Shown: positions 22,488 through 30,554 of the stretch, in pieces
How positions within the stretch are numbered: position 1 is the first letter of the stretch
How the letters are laid out: the number at the start of each line of letters is the position of its first letter
Source: SVTX01 sp045632305
GTDB taxonomy: Bacteria > Bacillota > Clostridia > Oscillospirales > CAG-272
DNA: 38,098 nt
NCBI GenBank assembly: GCA_045632305.1
Contig: JAZQWL010000046.1
Span: forward strand, 1 to 38,098
Reading direction: 5' to 3'
Notes under the pieces: generated by a model
What the model saw: the letters and a program-made list of their open reading frames with translations, nothing else
Told to the model about the DNA's origin: nothing
The model's database searches: none
Made by a program: the position numbers and the translations under genes

Positions 22488-25214
22488 TCAGCCGTTCATT
22501 CTTCTCTCCTGCACGTCGGAGTGGGTTACGAGGATATCACGGGGCTTCGTTCCGTTAGCGGGGCCGACAAATCCCATCTCCTCGAGTCGGTCAATTATCT
22601 TCGCCGCTCTTCCGTAGCCGATGGAGAACTTTCTCTGGAGAAGCGACGTGGAAATTCTGCCCGTATCGATGGCAAGGTCGATCGCATCCCAAAGGAACGC
22701 GTCCTCGCCGTCCGCAGGGGCATCACCGCCCGCGGGCATATCGTCAGCGGTTTTTGCGGGCTTACCGCACTTTGCCGCTTCCTCGTCGATGGATCTTTCG
22801 AATTCCGCATCGTAAACGACGGGTTCGTTGTTCGCCTTGATGTACTCGACGATCTTTTCAACCTCGCCGTCGGAAACGAACGAGCCCTGAACTCTGATGG
22901 GCTTAGGCGCGCCCACGGGCATGTAGAGCATATCGCCCATACCGAGAAGCTTTTCAGCTCCGCTTATATCAATAACTGTTCTCGAGTCAACCTGAGAACG
23001 AACTGTAAAAGCAATTCTTGAAGGAATATTCGCCTTGATAAGTCCCGTGATTACGTCAACCGAAGGTCTCTGAGTACCGAGAATAAGGTGAATGCCCGCA
23101 GCTCTCGCCTTCTGAGCTATACGGCAGATAGCAGTTTCTACATCTTCTCTTGCCGTCATCATAAGGTCTGCAAGCTCGTCAATGATAATAACCATTCTGG
23201 GCATATAGGGCATATCAGGATCGTTCTTTGTGATCTCATTATAGCCCGTAATATTTCTTACGCCAACCTGCTCGATAAGCTTAAATCTCTTTTCCATTTC
23301 GTTTACAGCGGAGTTAAGTGCGCCCGCCGCCTTCTTAGGATCACTTACTATCTTACAGGAAAGGTGAGGAATATCTCTGTATACGTTAAATTCAACCTTT
23401 TTGGGGTCGATAAGGATAAGCTTGACCTCGCTGGGCTTTGCCTTGTAAAGAATACTCATAATGATCGAGTTGATACAGATGGACTTACCGGAGCCCGTTG
23501 TACCTGCGATCAGGATATGAGGCATCTTTTCAATATCAAACACAGTGGGGCGTCCCGAAATGTCCGCACCAAGACAGGCAGCTGTCTTGCTCTTATGATT
23601 CTGGAATTCGGGAGATTCAATAATGTTACGAAGAAATACCGTCTTTCTCTCGTCATTGGGAACTTCAACGCCAACTGCCGCCTTACCTGGAATGGGCGCT
23701 TCGATTCTTACTCCGGACTTTGCCAAGCTAAGTGCGATATCATCACCGAGATTTGCGATCTGCTTTACTCTTACGCCGACGTCGGGCTGAATTTCATATC
23801 TTGTAACAGTAGGTCCGCAGGAGCATGCGATATCTCCTCTTGTTCTTATTCTGAAGCTCTCAAGCGTATCGCTGAGTATTCTTGTATTCTTGGCGATCTC
23901 CTCCTGGCTTACGGCATAGGTGGAATCACCCTGCTTCATAAGATCGAGAGGCGGGAATACGTAAGGAATCTCCTTGGGCTGATGCGCGCCGATGATCTCG
24001 CCCGTAACCTTATCAACCTCATACGTTGTATTCTCGTCAAGCTCGCCGCCGAACGCGTTTTCGTCCGCGCCGTATTCTGCAGCGGGCTCGTCGCTCGGAT
24101 TATTTATTACGAAATGAACGCTGTCCTCGTCCTCATCGGAAAGCACGCACTCCTCCGTGGAGTTTTCAATAGCAGAAAAGTCGAGGGGCTCGTCGTCTTC
24201 CTCGCTGATTGCGGCAACCTCCTCACGGAAGCCATCGCTCATATCGGGATCCGCGCTTTTTGGAATAGTTCCCGACTTATAATATTCGTCGCGCTCGTCC
24301 GAAGCTTCCTCTCCCTTTTCGGAGTTGATCTCCTCCATGCCGACCAAAATCTCGCCGTCATCCTCCGCGCTTGTCTTTTCTGCCTCTGCATTCTTTGCTT
24401 CCGCCTCGGCATTCTTTTTAGCTTTCGCCTCTGCCGATGCCTTAGCTTCTGCCTCGCGGGCCTCCTTTTCTTCCTTTGCGCGTCTGATTTTTTCTTCCTG
24501 CTTTGCCTGTGCCGCCGCAAGCTTCGCCTGCTCGCGCTCGAACTTTCTGTCCTCGGCTCTCTTAGCAGCGTTTGCCTTGGCTTCCTCACCCTTCTTACTT
24601 GCCCAAGCAGAAAGCTTGTCCATCCATACCTGAGGGCTCGTGCCTACAAGGAACAGAACGAGGGGAATAAGCGCAGCCACGAGAATGAAGCCCGCGCCAA
24701 ACGGCTTGAGCGCCAATACCAAAAGATATGCAAGATAGCCGCCGAAGACACCGCCGCTCGTATGCTCCATACCCATTTCAAAGAGGGATGAAAAATCAAC
24801 CTCTTCAACGTCACCGATAACAACGTGTAAGAGCGCAGACGTAACGATAAGTGTAAACACGGTAAGAATTATCTTCACCGCAAGTCGATTCTGGTCAACG
24901 TATTTTTTCCAGAAAACCGAAAGATTAAGCAAAACGAACGGGATAACATACGCAGCGGGGCCGAACACTCCAAAAAATACAAAGCAGAGATAATATCCCA
25001 CTACACCAAGCGCGTGATCGTCGGGACCACCGCCATTTACTACGTTAAAAATGTTTGTGATATTGCAGATAAGGAGCAATATCGATGCAACAAGAAGTAT
25101 GTAAGGAGTGAGCTGAACGCCCTTCTTTTCCTTTTGTGTACTCTTGCGTTCATCTCGCTTTTCGTTCGATGCCACAAGAGCTTTTTTCTTTCCGTTCTTA
25201 CTTGAATCAGACAT
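22488..25214 (-). CDS. ftsK: DNA translocase FtsK/SpoIIIE
   Basis: A 908-aa DNA pump. The N-terminus has four membrane helices (about residues 25-190). Then comes a long charged, Ala-rich linker: an A/K/E helix (about 210-290, probably coiled coil) and an acidic stretch (about 290-410). The motor has Walker A GTTGSGKS near residue 570, LILIDPKKVEFNVY, Walker B VIIIDELADLMM and LGTQRPSVDVITG. The C-terminal gamma winged helix (LQRKFSIGYGRAAKIIDRLEEMG) reads orientation sequences. The ATG at 25214 is preferred over a TTG seven codons earlier, which overlaps the ribosome site. In spore formers this protein pumps the chromosome into the forespore. Promoter at 25346-25374. Confidence 0.96.
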   Translation of the reverse strand: MSDSSKNGKKKALVASNEKRDERKSTQKEKKGVQLTPYILLVASILLLICNITNIFNVVNGGGPDDHALGVVGYYLCFVFFGVFGPAAYVIPFVLLNLSVFWKKYVDQNRLAVKIILTVFTLIVTSALLHVVIGDVEEVDFSSLFEMGMEHTSGGVFGGYLAYLLVLALKPFGAGFILVAALIPLVLFLVGTSPQVWMDKLSAWASKKGEEAKANAAKRAEDRKFEREQAKLAAAQAKQEEKIRRAKEEKEAREAEAKASAEAKAKKNAEAEAKNAEAEKTSAEDDGEILVGMEEINSEKGEEASDERDEYYKSGTIPKSADPDMSDGFREEVAAISEEDDEPLDFSAIENSTEECVLSDEDEDSVHFVINNPSDEPAAEYGADENAFGGELDENTTYEVDKVTGEIIGAHQPKEIPYVFPPLDLMKQGDSTYAVSQEEIAKNTRILSDTLESFRIRTRGDIACSCGPTVTRYEIQPDVGVRVKQIANLGDDIALSLAKSGVRIEAPIPGKAAVGVEVPNDERKTVFLRNIIESPEFQNHKSKTAACLGADISGRPTVFDIEKMPHILIAGTTGSGKSICINSIIMSILYKAKPSEVKLILIDPKKVEFNVYRDIPHLSCKIVSDPKKAAGALNSAVNEMEKRFKLIEQVGVRNITGYNEITKNDPDMPYMPRMVIIIDELADLMMTAREDVETAICRIAQKARAAGIHLILGTQRPSVDVITGLIKANIPSRIAFTVRSQVDSRTVIDISGAEKLLGMGDMLYMPVGAPKPIRVQGSFVSDGEVEKIVEYIKANNEPVVYDAEFERSIDEEAAKCGKPAKTADDMPAGGDAPADGEDAFLWDAIDLAIDTGRISTSLLQRKFSIGYGRAAKIIDRLEEMGFVGPANGTKPRDILVTHSDVQERRMNG

Positions 25215-25345
25215 GTTTCCACTTCCTTTTTTCAAAAATTAAGTTTATTTCGCTATGTAAAATTTGCCTTGAATTACAAAACGAAAAGACCGTACAATAA
25301 TAGCAAGTCGCAAAATTGCGCGACGTAATTATTAATATTTGTATT

Positions 25346-25374
25346 ATTATAACATATAAAAGCGATTTTTTCAA
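25346..25374 (-). promoter_or_regulatory. sigma-A promoter of the ftsK operon
   Basis: On the minus strand: TTGAAA, 17 bp, TATAAT. The leader of about 125 bases contains a GTCGC/GCGAC hairpin (25305-25325 area). Confidence 0.85.
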
Positions 25375-25423
25375 GTGTTCTTTGATTAAATTTTGAAAAT
25401 ACATTTGGCATGGGCGGGAATTT

Positions 25424-25852
25424 ATGGAAAAGACGGAATACCGTATTAAAGAAAAGCGTAACCGAAAAATAAAAATTTCAAAAGCGGCTATCGGAATCGT
25501 GATAATTTCCCTTATCGGAGGGGTATTCAACGGGCTTATGGGAGCGGGCGGAGGAATTCTTCTCTCGCTCGGATTTTCCGCGCTCATCGGAAGCTTTATG
25601 AAGGAGAAAAAGGATATTTATTTCAACTCGCAGGCGGCAATGATACCCGTAAGCGTGGTTTCATATTTTCTTTATGCGGCATCGGGAGAGGTAACATCAA
25701 TCCCCTTACATTATATGATATTTCCCGCAATTGCGGGCGGAGTTGTCGGAGGTATCGCAAGCTCTCGTGTAAAATCAAAATATATCAAATTGATCTTTGC
25801 GGCAATCGTGCTTTTCTCGGGCGCGAGAATGATCTTTTCTTCTCTCAGATAG
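25424..25852 (+). CDS. half-size TauE/SafE (TSUP) membrane protein, first of a pair
   Basis: A 142-aa membrane protein carrying one repeat of the TSUP (sulfite exporter TauE/SafE) family, which normally has two repeats in about 250 aa. After a basic N-terminus come about four helices; the first contains the family glycine motif NGLMGAGGG (residues 36-44). Further sequence: VPVSVVSYFLYAASGEV-like helix (73-90) and PAIAGGVVGGIASSRVKSKY (101-120). TSUP proteins move sulfur-containing or organic anions. The ribosome site is weak (GGGCGGGA). The partner gene starts nine bases after the stop, so the two halves probably assemble together. Confidence 0.85.
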   Translation: MEKTEYRIKEKRNRKIKISKAAIGIVIISLIGGVFNGLMGAGGGILLSLGFSALIGSFMKEKKDIYFNSQAAMIPVSVVSYFLYAASGEVTSIPLHYMIFPAIAGGVVGGIASSRVKSKYIKLIFAAIVLFSGARMIFSSLR

Positions 25853-25861
25853 GAGGTTATT

Positions 25862-26284
25862 ATGTCTGAAACGTCGTACTATTTAATCGCGTCGGTTATG
25901 TTTTTGATAGCGGCGCTCTCAGGGCTCGGCGTGGGAAGCGGCGGACTTCTGGTGATATTTCTTACTTCTTATCTGAATTTTCCGCCGACGGACGCCAGAG
26001 CAACGAATCTTTTGTTTTTCATCATTTCATCCTCGGGCGCACTGATCATACATTCAATCAAGGGTAGGATCAATTACAAGCTGGTCATCTGCGCCGCGGC
26101 ATTCGGAATTATAGGAACGCTGATAGGCACGTCGATCGGTCGACTTATAGGAGACGTCTCCCTTAAATTAATGTTCGGAATAATGCTCGTCATATCGGGC
26201 GCGGGCGGACTTTTCGGCAAAAAGATCAAAGGATTTTTTAAATTTCTATCGAATCCCACGAGAAAACGCCCCTCAAAATTGTAA
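25862..26284 (+). CDS. half-size TauE/SafE (TSUP) membrane protein, second of a pair
   Basis: A 140-aa membrane protein with four predicted helices and the TSUP glycine motif GLGVGSGGL (residues 21-29). DARATNLLFF and GTLIGTSIGRLI are typical of the family second half. It has a strong AGGAGG site, and the C-terminus is basic (NPTRKRPSKL). Together with the preceding gene it equals one full TSUP transporter. No frameshift or degenerate junction is seen between them, so this is a genuine split rather than a broken gene. Confidence 0.86.
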   Translation: MSETSYYLIASVMFLIAALSGLGVGSGGLLVIFLTSYLNFPPTDARATNLLFFIISSSGALIIHSIKGRINYKLVICAAAFGIIGTLIGTSIGRLIGDVSLKLMFGIMLVISGAGGLFGKKIKGFFKFLSNPTRKRPSKL

Positions 26285-26322
26285 ATTTTTATTGATGAAA
26301 ATATTAACTTTTCAAAATCCTA

Positions 26323-26351
26323 TTTACAAAATCAAGTAACTATGATATAAT
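26323..26351 (+). promoter_or_regulatory. sigma-A promoter of rpsO-pnp
   Basis: TTTACA, 17 bp, TATAAT. Transcription should begin near 26358, giving a leader of about 140 bases before rpsO. Confidence 0.88.
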
Positions 26352-26358
26352 TACCCAA

Positions 26359-26455
26359 GCATAACGAGCTCACGGCTCTCGGGAATATAAGCCGAAGTAT
26401 GCCCATTTTCGGATGGACGCACAAAATTCGGGTTCACCCACCGCTTGCTGTGTGC
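26359..26455 (+). ncRNA. structured rpsO leader (candidate S15 autoregulatory element)
   Basis: Three hairpins can form in the leader: GCATA/TATGC (26359-26402) enclosing CGGC/GCCG; CCAT/ATGG (26403-26416); and GCACA/TGTGC (26419-26455) enclosing GGGT/ACCC. S15 binds structured leaders of its own mRNA in several bacteria, by different structures. The regulatory role here is inferred from position and folding only. Confidence 0.45.
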
Positions 26456-26500
26456 ATCGTATTTGCAAAAAATATTTTATTTTCGAAAGGTGAAACGAAA

Positions 26501-26764
26501 ATGACAGCACAGGAAAAGCAGGCAATTATTGAAAAGTATGCCATTCACGAGGGTGACACAGGTTCGCCCGAGGTTCAGATTGCAATTCTCACACACAGAA
26601 TCAACAATCTCACAGAACACCTCAAGAGCAATCACAAGGACAACCACAGCCGTCGCGGCCTCTTCAAGATGGTAGGTCACAGAAGAAACCTTCTCAACTA
26701 CCTCATGAAGGTTGACATCGAAAGATACAGAGCTATCGTAGAAAAGCTCGGTCTTAGAAAGTAA
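26501..26764 (+). CDS. rpsO: 30S ribosomal protein S15
   Basis: An 87-aa protein with the whole S15 fold: ATG then TAQEKQAIIEKY, GDTGSPEVQIAILTHRI, LTEHLKSNHKDNHSRRGL and the terminal VGHRRNLLNYLMKVD. It binds 16S rRNA in the central domain early in assembly. The start at 26501 has GAAAGGTG upstream; the in-frame open sequence back to 26399 is the leader. It is followed by pnp in the ancient rpsO-pnp arrangement. Confidence 0.98.
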   Translation: MTAQEKQAIIEKYAIHEGDTGSPEVQIAILTHRINNLTEHLKSNHKDNHSRRGLFKMVGHRRNLLNYLMKVDIERYRAIVEKLGLRK

Positions 26765-26770
26765 GATTGC

Positions 26771-26808
26771 CAAAGGGAGTGGAGTAGTTTTTATGACACT
26801 CCGCTCCC
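26771..26808 (+). terminator. hairpin after rpsO without T run
   Basis: AAGGGAGTGGAGT pairs with ACTCCGCTCCCTT (one G-T pair) over a loop of about ten bases. No T run follows, so it may be a processing or 3'-protection hairpin rather than a terminator. Confidence 0.55.
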
Positions 26809-26824
26809 TTCTCTTCGTTCAATA

Positions 26825-26906
26825 CTCACACGGAAGTTTTTAGAACTTAAATATGCCTCCGAGGAACACTTCGGGCACGTATTTAAGTACTAAAGCTCTG
26901 TGTGAG
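26825..26906 (+). promoter_or_regulatory. long stem-loop in the pnp leader
   Basis: An imperfect stem of about 33 bp: CTCACAC (26825-26831) pairs with GTGTGAG (26900-26906), ACTTAAATA pairs with TATTTAAGT, and the tip CCGAGGAACACTTCGG forms the apical loop. It ends 34 bases before the pnp start. In E. coli a double-stranded pnp leader is cut by RNase III and then degraded by PNPase as autoregulation; a similar role is plausible. Confidence 0.7.
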
Positions 26907-26940
26907 AAAAAATAAATTTCTATTAACATGGAGGAAAATT

Positions 26941-29091
26941 ATGTCTACATCTATTGTTAGCTCCGCTATGGAGTTCAAGAATTACAAGGTATTCAGATAT
27001 ACCTTGGCAGGCCGTCCTCTCGTAATCGAGACAGGCAAAATGGCAGGACTTGCAAACGGTTCTGTTCTCATTCGTTACGGTGAAACTGCAGTTCTCTGCT
27101 GCGCTACTGCATCCGAGAAGCCCCGTGACGGTATCGACTTCCTTCCCCTCTCCGTTGACTTCGACGAGAGAATGTACGCTGCCGGCAAGATCCCCGGCGG
27201 TTACCTCAAGAGAGAAGGCAAGCCCTCTGAAAAGGCAGTTCTCACAAGCCGTGTAATTGACCGTCCCATCCGTCCCTTGTTCCCCAAGGACCTTCGTAAC
27301 GACGTTGCTCTTACACTTACAGTTATGTCCGTTGATCCCGACTGCGCTCCCGAGGTTGCAGCTATGATCGGTGCATCCACAGCTCTCGCTATCTCCGATA
27401 TTCCGTGGAACGGTCCTATCGGTGGCGTTCACGTAGGCCTTATCGACGGCAAGTTCATCATCAACCCCACAACAGAACAGCAGAAGGTAAGCGATCTTCA
27501 GCTCACAGTTGCTGCTTCCGAAAAGAAGGTTGTTATGATCGAAGCAGGCGCAAACGAGGTTGAGGACGACGTTATGTACGACGCTATCATGCTCGCTCAC
27601 AAGGAAATTCGTGATCTTCTTTGCTTCATCAACGCAATCGTTGACGAGATCGGTAAGCCCAAGTTCGAATATCCCTCTTGCGAGCTTGACCACGATATGT
27701 TCGACAAGATCTTCGCATTCTGCGAAAAGGACGTAATGTTCGCACTCGACACAGACGACAAGACAGTTCGTGACGCAAGAATGTTCCCCATCAAGGAAGC
27801 TATCCTTGCAAACTTCACAGAAGAATATCCTGAAATCGAAGGCATGATGGACGAGCTTGTTTACAAGATCCAGAAGAAGATCGTTCGCCGCTGGTTGCTC
27901 GTTGACAAGAAGCGTGTTGACGGCCGTGCAATGAACCAGATCCGTCCTCTCGGTTCTGAGGTTGGTATCCTCCCCAGAGCTCACGGCTCGGGTCTCTTCA
28001 CAAGAGGTCAGACTCAGGTTCTCACAGTAGCAACTCTCGGTACTCTCTCCGAGTCCCAGATGCTCGACGGTATTGATTCCGAAACATCCAAGAGATATAT
28101 GCACCACTACAACATGCCCGGCTTCTCCACAGGTGAAGCAAAGGCAGTAAGATCTCCCGGCCGTCGTGAGATCGGTCACGGCGCTCTCGCTGAAAGATCT
28201 CTCGTTCCCGTACTTCCTACGGAGGAAGAATTCCCCTACGCTATCCGTCTTGTTTCCGACGTAGTTTCCTCTAACGGCTCCACATCTCAGGGTTCTGTTT
28301 GCGGTTCTACACTCGCACTTATGGACGCAGGCGTTCCGATCAAGGCACCCGTTGCAGGTATCTCCTGCGGTCTTATCACAGCTGAAGACGGTTCTTGGGA
28401 TACAATGATCGACATTCAGGGTCTTGAAGACTTCTATGGCGACATGGACTTCAAGGTAGCAGGTACACACAAGGGTATCACATCCATTCAGATGGACCTT
28501 AAGATCGACGGTCTTACACCCGAGATCATCAAGCAGGCATTCGAGCAGACAAAGGCAGGCCGTGATTACATCATCGACGAAGTAATCTTCAAGGCGATCG
28601 ACGCTCCCAGAGCTGAAGTTTCCAAGTATGCTCCCAAGATGACATCCTTCAAGATCGATCCCGACAAGATTCGCGAGGTTATCGGTAAGGGTGGCGCTAC
28701 AATCCAGAAGATCTGCGCAGAATCCGGCGCTAAGGTTGACATCAACGACGACGGCGTTATCTGCATCGCTGCTATCAACGGTGAATCCGCAGCAATCGCT
28801 AAGTCCATGATCGACGCTATCGTATTCGAGCCCGAGGTTGGTTGCATCTACAACGCAACAGTTGTGAAGATCCTTGCAAGCAAGGATAAGCCCAACGAGG
28901 ACGTAGGTTGCTTTGTTGAATACGCTCCCGGTAAGGAAGGTATGGTTCACATTTCCAAGATCTGCGACAAGAGAATCATGAAGGTTACAGACGCAGGTAT
29001 CGACGTTGGCTCTGCTGTAAGAATCAAGTACATGGGTCTTGACAAGAAGGGCCGTATGGACTTCTCCATCAGAGACGCAAAGGAAAACTAA
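26941..29091 (+). CDS. pnp: polyribonucleotide nucleotidyltransferase (PNPase)
   Basis: A 716-aa phosphorolytic 3'-5' exoribonuclease. Two RNase PH-like domains flank an all-helical linker: the first starts LAGRPLVIETGKMAGLANG, the second contains GRAMNQIRPLGSEVG and GSGLFTRGQTQVL. They are followed by a KH domain (IREVIGKGGATIQKI) and an S1 domain (VEYAPGKEGMVHISKI). The start at 26941 has GGAGG upstream; the open frame back to 26902 is leader. Codon use is strongly biased. PNPase degrades mRNA, probably with other nucleases. Confidence 0.98.
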   Translation: MSTSIVSSAMEFKNYKVFRYTLAGRPLVIETGKMAGLANGSVLIRYGETAVLCCATASEKPRDGIDFLPLSVDFDERMYAAGKIPGGYLKREGKPSEKAVLTSRVIDRPIRPLFPKDLRNDVALTLTVMSVDPDCAPEVAAMIGASTALAISDIPWNGPIGGVHVGLIDGKFIINPTTEQQKVSDLQLTVAASEKKVVMIEAGANEVEDDVMYDAIMLAHKEIRDLLCFINAIVDEIGKPKFEYPSCELDHDMFDKIFAFCEKDVMFALDTDDKTVRDARMFPIKEAILANFTEEYPEIEGMMDELVYKIQKKIVRRWLLVDKKRVDGRAMNQIRPLGSEVGILPRAHGSGLFTRGQTQVLTVATLGTLSESQMLDGIDSETSKRYMHHYNMPGFSTGEAKAVRSPGRREIGHGALAERSLVPVLPTEEEFPYAIRLVSDVVSSNGSTSQGSVCGSTLALMDAGVPIKAPVAGISCGLITAEDGSWDTMIDIQGLEDFYGDMDFKVAGTHKGITSIQMDLKIDGLTPEIIKQAFEQTKAGRDYIIDEVIFKAIDAPRAEVSKYAPKMTSFKIDPDKIREVIGKGGATIQKICAESGAKVDINDDGVICIAAINGESAAIAKSMIDAIVFEPEVGCIYNATVVKILASKDKPNEDVGCFVEYAPGKEGMVHISKICDKRIMKVTDAGIDVGSAVRIKYMGLDKKGRMDFSIRDAKEN

Positions 29092-29104
29092 TTTAAAAAT
29101 AAAC

Positions 29105-29142
29105 TGGGGTGAGGCGGATTGTTAAATCGCAGTCTTACCCCA
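29105..29142 (+). terminator. hairpin after pnp
   Basis: TGGGGT pairs with ACCCCA, extended by GATT/AATC inside. There is only AATTTG after it, so termination may be partial. Confidence 0.5.
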
Positions 29143-29177
29143 ATTTGCAATACGCAATAAAACGAAAGGAGAATCAC

Positions 29178-30146
29178 ATGGACTCCAAAAACAACGGCTT
29201 GTTTGCAGGCCTCAAGCAAAATCAGAAATACACGTTGCTTTTAATGGCAGCCCTTGCCATTTTGCTCATCGTGTGCCTTATTCTTCTTGTAATCGCAAGC
29301 ATTGACTTCGGCAAAGATGACTCCGACGCAGAGCTTCCCGGTGGCGAGAGCAATTACACCATCGAGAACGCCGCACCTTACACGCCCAATAGCACCGAGC
29401 TTCTTTCCGGATCGCTCGTTGTAGTAAACAAGGATCACAAATTCGGTCTTACCGATGACAAGGTAAAGCTTGTAGATCCTTATCAGTACCGACTCGATAA
29501 CGAAGCTGACGCTAAGAATCCCGCATATAGAATTGCAACGAACGTTTCTATCATGCTCACAGAAGAAACGACCGCAAATCTCCACAACATGCTCACAGAC
29601 CTCAATTCAAGCACGGGCAGCGTTGCTCTTATCGCAACCGCTCACAGAACGGTCGAAGCACAGAAGGAATTTCCCAAGCCCGCAGCTCCCGGATACAGTG
29701 ATTTCCATACCGGTATGCTCGTTTCCCTGAAGGTTTACGGAAGCGGCGCTTCTCCCGACCTCACTGCGGAAGGCAATGAAAATATGTACGGATGGCTTCT
29801 CAACAACGCTCATAAATACGGCTTTGTTCAGAGATATCCCGCAGGCAAGGAACAGTCCACGCACGTTTCGGACTACCTTAGCTGCTTCAGATACGTAGGT
29901 GTGGCTCACGCTACATATATGAAGGAAAACAACCTCTGCCTTGAGGAATATATCGCAAAGCTCAAGGAGACCAAGCCCACGCTTGACAATCCCCTCATTA
30001 TCACGGTAAAGAACAGCTCAAACAACGGTGTTTACGCTGTTTATTACTATGATTTTGCCGAGGGTGAAATTCAGGTTCCCGCAAGCAACTACACAATTTC
30101 AGGCACAAACACGGGCGGCATCGTCGTTACGGTAAAGCTCAAATAA
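29178..30146 (+). CDS. VanY-like protein with all catalytic residues replaced
   Basis: A 322-aa protein with one N-terminal membrane helix (about residues 19-41) and an external domain that aligns with the M15B D,D-carboxypeptidases (VanY type). The family pattern SEHQTGLAVD reads SDFHTGMLVS (174-183), and the pattern ITGYAYEPWHFRYVG reads as the block ending YLSCFRYVG (233-241). The zinc His becomes Phe176, the zinc Asp Ser183, the catalytic Glu Tyr233 and the last zinc His Cys236. The scaffold is retained (YGFVQRYPAGKE). A C-terminal beta domain (about 275-322) is additional. Start: AAGGAG before the ATG at 29178. It is probably a cell-wall-facing binding protein, not a peptidase. Confidence 0.8.
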   Translation: MDSKNNGLFAGLKQNQKYTLLLMAALAILLIVCLILLVIASIDFGKDDSDAELPGGESNYTIENAAPYTPNSTELLSGSLVVVNKDHKFGLTDDKVKLVDPYQYRLDNEADAKNPAYRIATNVSIMLTEETTANLHNMLTDLNSSTGSVALIATAHRTVEAQKEFPKPAAPGYSDFHTGMLVSLKVYGSGASPDLTAEGNENMYGWLLNNAHKYGFVQRYPAGKEQSTHVSDYLSCFRYVGVAHATYMKENNLCLEEYIAKLKETKPTLDNPLIITVKNSSNNGVYAVYYYDFAEGEIQVPASNYTISGTNTGGIVVTVKLK

Positions 30147-30150
30147 AATT

Positions 30151-30179
30151 AAACGGCGGATGAATTTCCGCCGTTTTTT
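30151..30179 (+). terminator. terminator of the VanY-like gene
   Basis: AACGGCGGA pairs with TCCGCCGTT, followed by a run of six T (30174-30179). Confidence 0.93.
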
Positions 30180-30212
30180 ATGTATTTAAAAACAAGAATT
30201 CGGGCAAAATAT

Positions 30213-30238
30213 AAATAGCCGAGAAAATCGGTTATTTT
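30213..30238 (+). terminator. hairpin just before the 87-aa gene
   Basis: AATAGCCGA pairs with TCGGTTATT (one G-T pair) and is followed by T. It lies 19 bases before the next start codon, so it could act as an attenuator for that gene. Confidence 0.5.
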
Positions 30239-30256
30239 TCAGTTCAGGAGGGAGAT

Positions 30257-30520
30257 ATGACTTCCGAAAACATGCCTAAAGCATCAAAAAATTCCTTATG
30301 CTGCATAAAGAAAAGCGTTTGTGAAGCTATTGAAAAAACCAAAAATTCTTATTTTGAATGTGACTTCGACATTGGCGAAAAAATTCATTCGGGAGACTCC
30401 GAGAAGCCCGAGATCAGCATGTTTAAAAACGGCACGATAAAGCTGAGAATTTTTGACATTATAGTTGTCTCCGCAATTATGGGAATGATAATTACGGTGT
30501 GCAAAATTTTCAAAAAATAA
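30257..30520 (+). CDS. small C-terminally anchored membrane protein (87 aa), function unknown
   Basis: I do not recognise it. The first 60 residues are hydrophilic and contain CC (15-16), Cys22 and Cys35. The C-terminus has one membrane helix (about 66-82: RIFDIIVVSAIMGMIITVCKI) ending in FKK, which would make it a tail-anchored protein. The ribosome site CAGGAGGGAG before the ATG is excellent, so translation is likely. It lies between the VanY-like gene and tepA, with terminators on both sides. Confidence 0.65.
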   Translation: MTSENMPKASKNSLCCIKKSVCEAIEKTKNSYFECDFDIGEKIHSGDSEKPEISMFKNGTIKLRIFDIIVVSAIMGMIITVCKIFKK

Positions 30521-30525
30521 AAATT

Positions 30526-30554
30526 GGACGTCTCGACCGAGACGCCCTTTTTTT
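30526..30554. terminator. bidirectional terminator between the 87-aa gene and tepA
   Basis: CGTCTCG pairs with CGAGACG, extended by two G-C pairs beyond one mismatch, with seven T after it and A-rich sequence before it. It overlaps the tepA stop codon. Confidence 0.88.

Noticed and set aside
23088..24791. A 567-codon open frame antisense to ftsK
   Set aside because: It arises from the codon bias of the ftsK motor and linker; the translation is Cys-rich and featureless.
26923..28950. A 675-codon open frame antisense to pnp
   Set aside because: It is a by-product of the strong codon bias of pnp. The protein is unlike any family, very rich in Cys, Val and Asp, and has no ribosome site; the sense frame is certain.
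30257..30520. YlzJ homologue next to tepA
   Set aside because: YlzJ is a tepA neighbour in Bacillus, but this protein is tail-anchored and on the opposite strand and shows no likeness that I can see.
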